This document shows, piece by piece, positions 5,064-5,510 of a DNA stretch of 5,510 bases (its first letter is position 1; the number at the start of each line of letters is the position of its first letter). Both the position numbers and the translations under genes were made by a program. The notes under the pieces are model-generated. The model was not told the DNA's origin, made no database searches, and was given only the letters and a program-made list of their open reading frames with translations. Origin of the DNA: Pseudomonadota bacterium (GTDB lineage Bacteria; Pseudomonadota; Alphaproteobacteria; Caulobacterales; Caulobacteraceae); assembly GCA_023445955.1 (NCBI GenBank), contig JAEXJH010000505.1:1-5510 (forward strand). Reading direction: 5' to 3'.

Positions 5064-5510
5064 GCCGCCTGCTGAAGATCGCCCGCCGGGAATACCTGGC
5101 CTATGTCCGCACCGTGGGCTTTTGGCTGTCGATCGTGGCCCTGCCGCTGGTCATCGGCATCAGCGCCAGCGCGCCCCTGATGATGATGAAGACGGCCAAG
5201 CCCGAGCGGCTGGCGATCGTCGACCTGACCGGCCAGAACCTCGGACCCGCCGTCGCCAAGGCCTTCGTCGAGGATCAGAACCGCGCCTCGGCCCGCGCCC
5301 TGCGCGCCGCGGCCCTGTCAGCCGCCGGCCCCAAGGCCCAGGAGGCGGTCGGCAAGGCCCAGGCCAAGGGCGGGGAGGCCGCGGGCCTGCAAGCCCTGTC
5401 CGGCTTCAGCCCGACCGCGGCGACCCGCTTCAGGCCGCCCAACGCCAAGGCCATCATCCTGCCGGCCCCGATGGCCGCCCAGGCCGCCGCCACGCCGCGC
5501 GAGGCCGGCC
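5060..5510 (+). CDS. ABC-2 type transporter permease, NatB-like, 3'-truncated by window edge
   Basis: This is the membrane partner of the ATPase just upstream. Its ATG (5060-5062) overlaps the ATPase stop as ATGA, a standard coupling arrangement. The frame is open for 150 codons to the window end. It begins with LLKIARREYLAYVRTVGFWL, the typical amphipathic entry of NatB-family permeases, and continues into a first membrane helix at about residues 20-42. A large non-cytoplasmic domain should follow (LAIVDLTGQN and onward). Within it, residues 76-112 are unusually rich in Ala, Gly, Lys and Gln (for example AVGKAQAKGGEAAG), suggesting a flexible low-complexity loop. The remaining helices lie outside the window. 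The family assignment rests on the N-terminal pattern and the pairing; the cargo cannot be inferred. Confidence 0.86.
   Translation, partial: MSRLLKIARREYLAYVRTVGFWLSIVALPLVIGISASAPLMMMKTAKPERLAIVDLTGQNLGPAVAKAFVEDQNRASARALRAAALSAAGPKAQEAVGKAQAKGGEAAGLQALSGFSPTAATRFRPPNAKAIILPAPMAAQAAATPREAG

Noticed and set aside
3153..5510. Hydrolase plus ABC exporter as one novel antibiotic or defence module
   Set aside because: The hydrolase has its own promoter and a generic fold, and the exporter is a common NatAB-like pair. Nothing in the window links them to a shared substrate.

Overview
The window looks like ordinary chromosome of a Caulobacter-type alphaproteobacterium. The DNA is GC-rich with strong G/C preference at third codon positions. 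It encodes a UrcA-family secreted protein, carries a textbook CtrA box (TTAA-N7-TTAA), and has a promoter matching the Caulobacter housekeeping consensus (TTGACGS-N10-14-GCTANAWC). The genus is inferred from these features and from the style of the proteins; no database search was run.

Layout. Positions 1-1149 (+) hold the 3' four-fifths of pntB, the beta subunit of the proton-translocating NAD(P) transhydrogenase, closed by a strong intrinsic terminator (1167-1213). Two small minus-strand genes face it. One is a 76-codon ORF (1212-1442) whose start resembles DUF4160 and whose remainder resembles DUF2442, probably a deletion-fusion remnant. The other is a UrcA-family secreted protein (1584-1940) with its own terminator (1497-1534).

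Positions 1941-2276 are a relatively AT-rich divergent intergenic region between the UrcA gene and an M23 (LytM) peptidase gene. It contains two inverted repeats, a CtrA box, a GANTC (CcrM) site, and a hairpin that could bury the ribosome binding site of the peptidase. The peptidase (2277-3092, TTG start) is membrane-anchored and keeps all the catalytic residues. A probable promoter at 3119-3143 then drives an alpha/beta hydrolase (3153-4109) on a nearly leaderless transcript.

The last two genes form a translationally coupled pair with a 4-bp ATGA overlap: a NatA-like ABC ATPase (4146-5063) and the N-terminal part of its ABC-2/NatB-like permease (5060 to beyond the window).

The genes do not form one pathway: energy metabolism, envelope remodelling, a hydrolase and an exporter sit side by side. 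I see no CRISPR array, tRNA, rRNA, insertion sequence or phage gene, and no convincing new multi-gene system. The most rewarding places to look are the 1941-2276 control region and the hybrid DUF4160/DUF2442 ORF.
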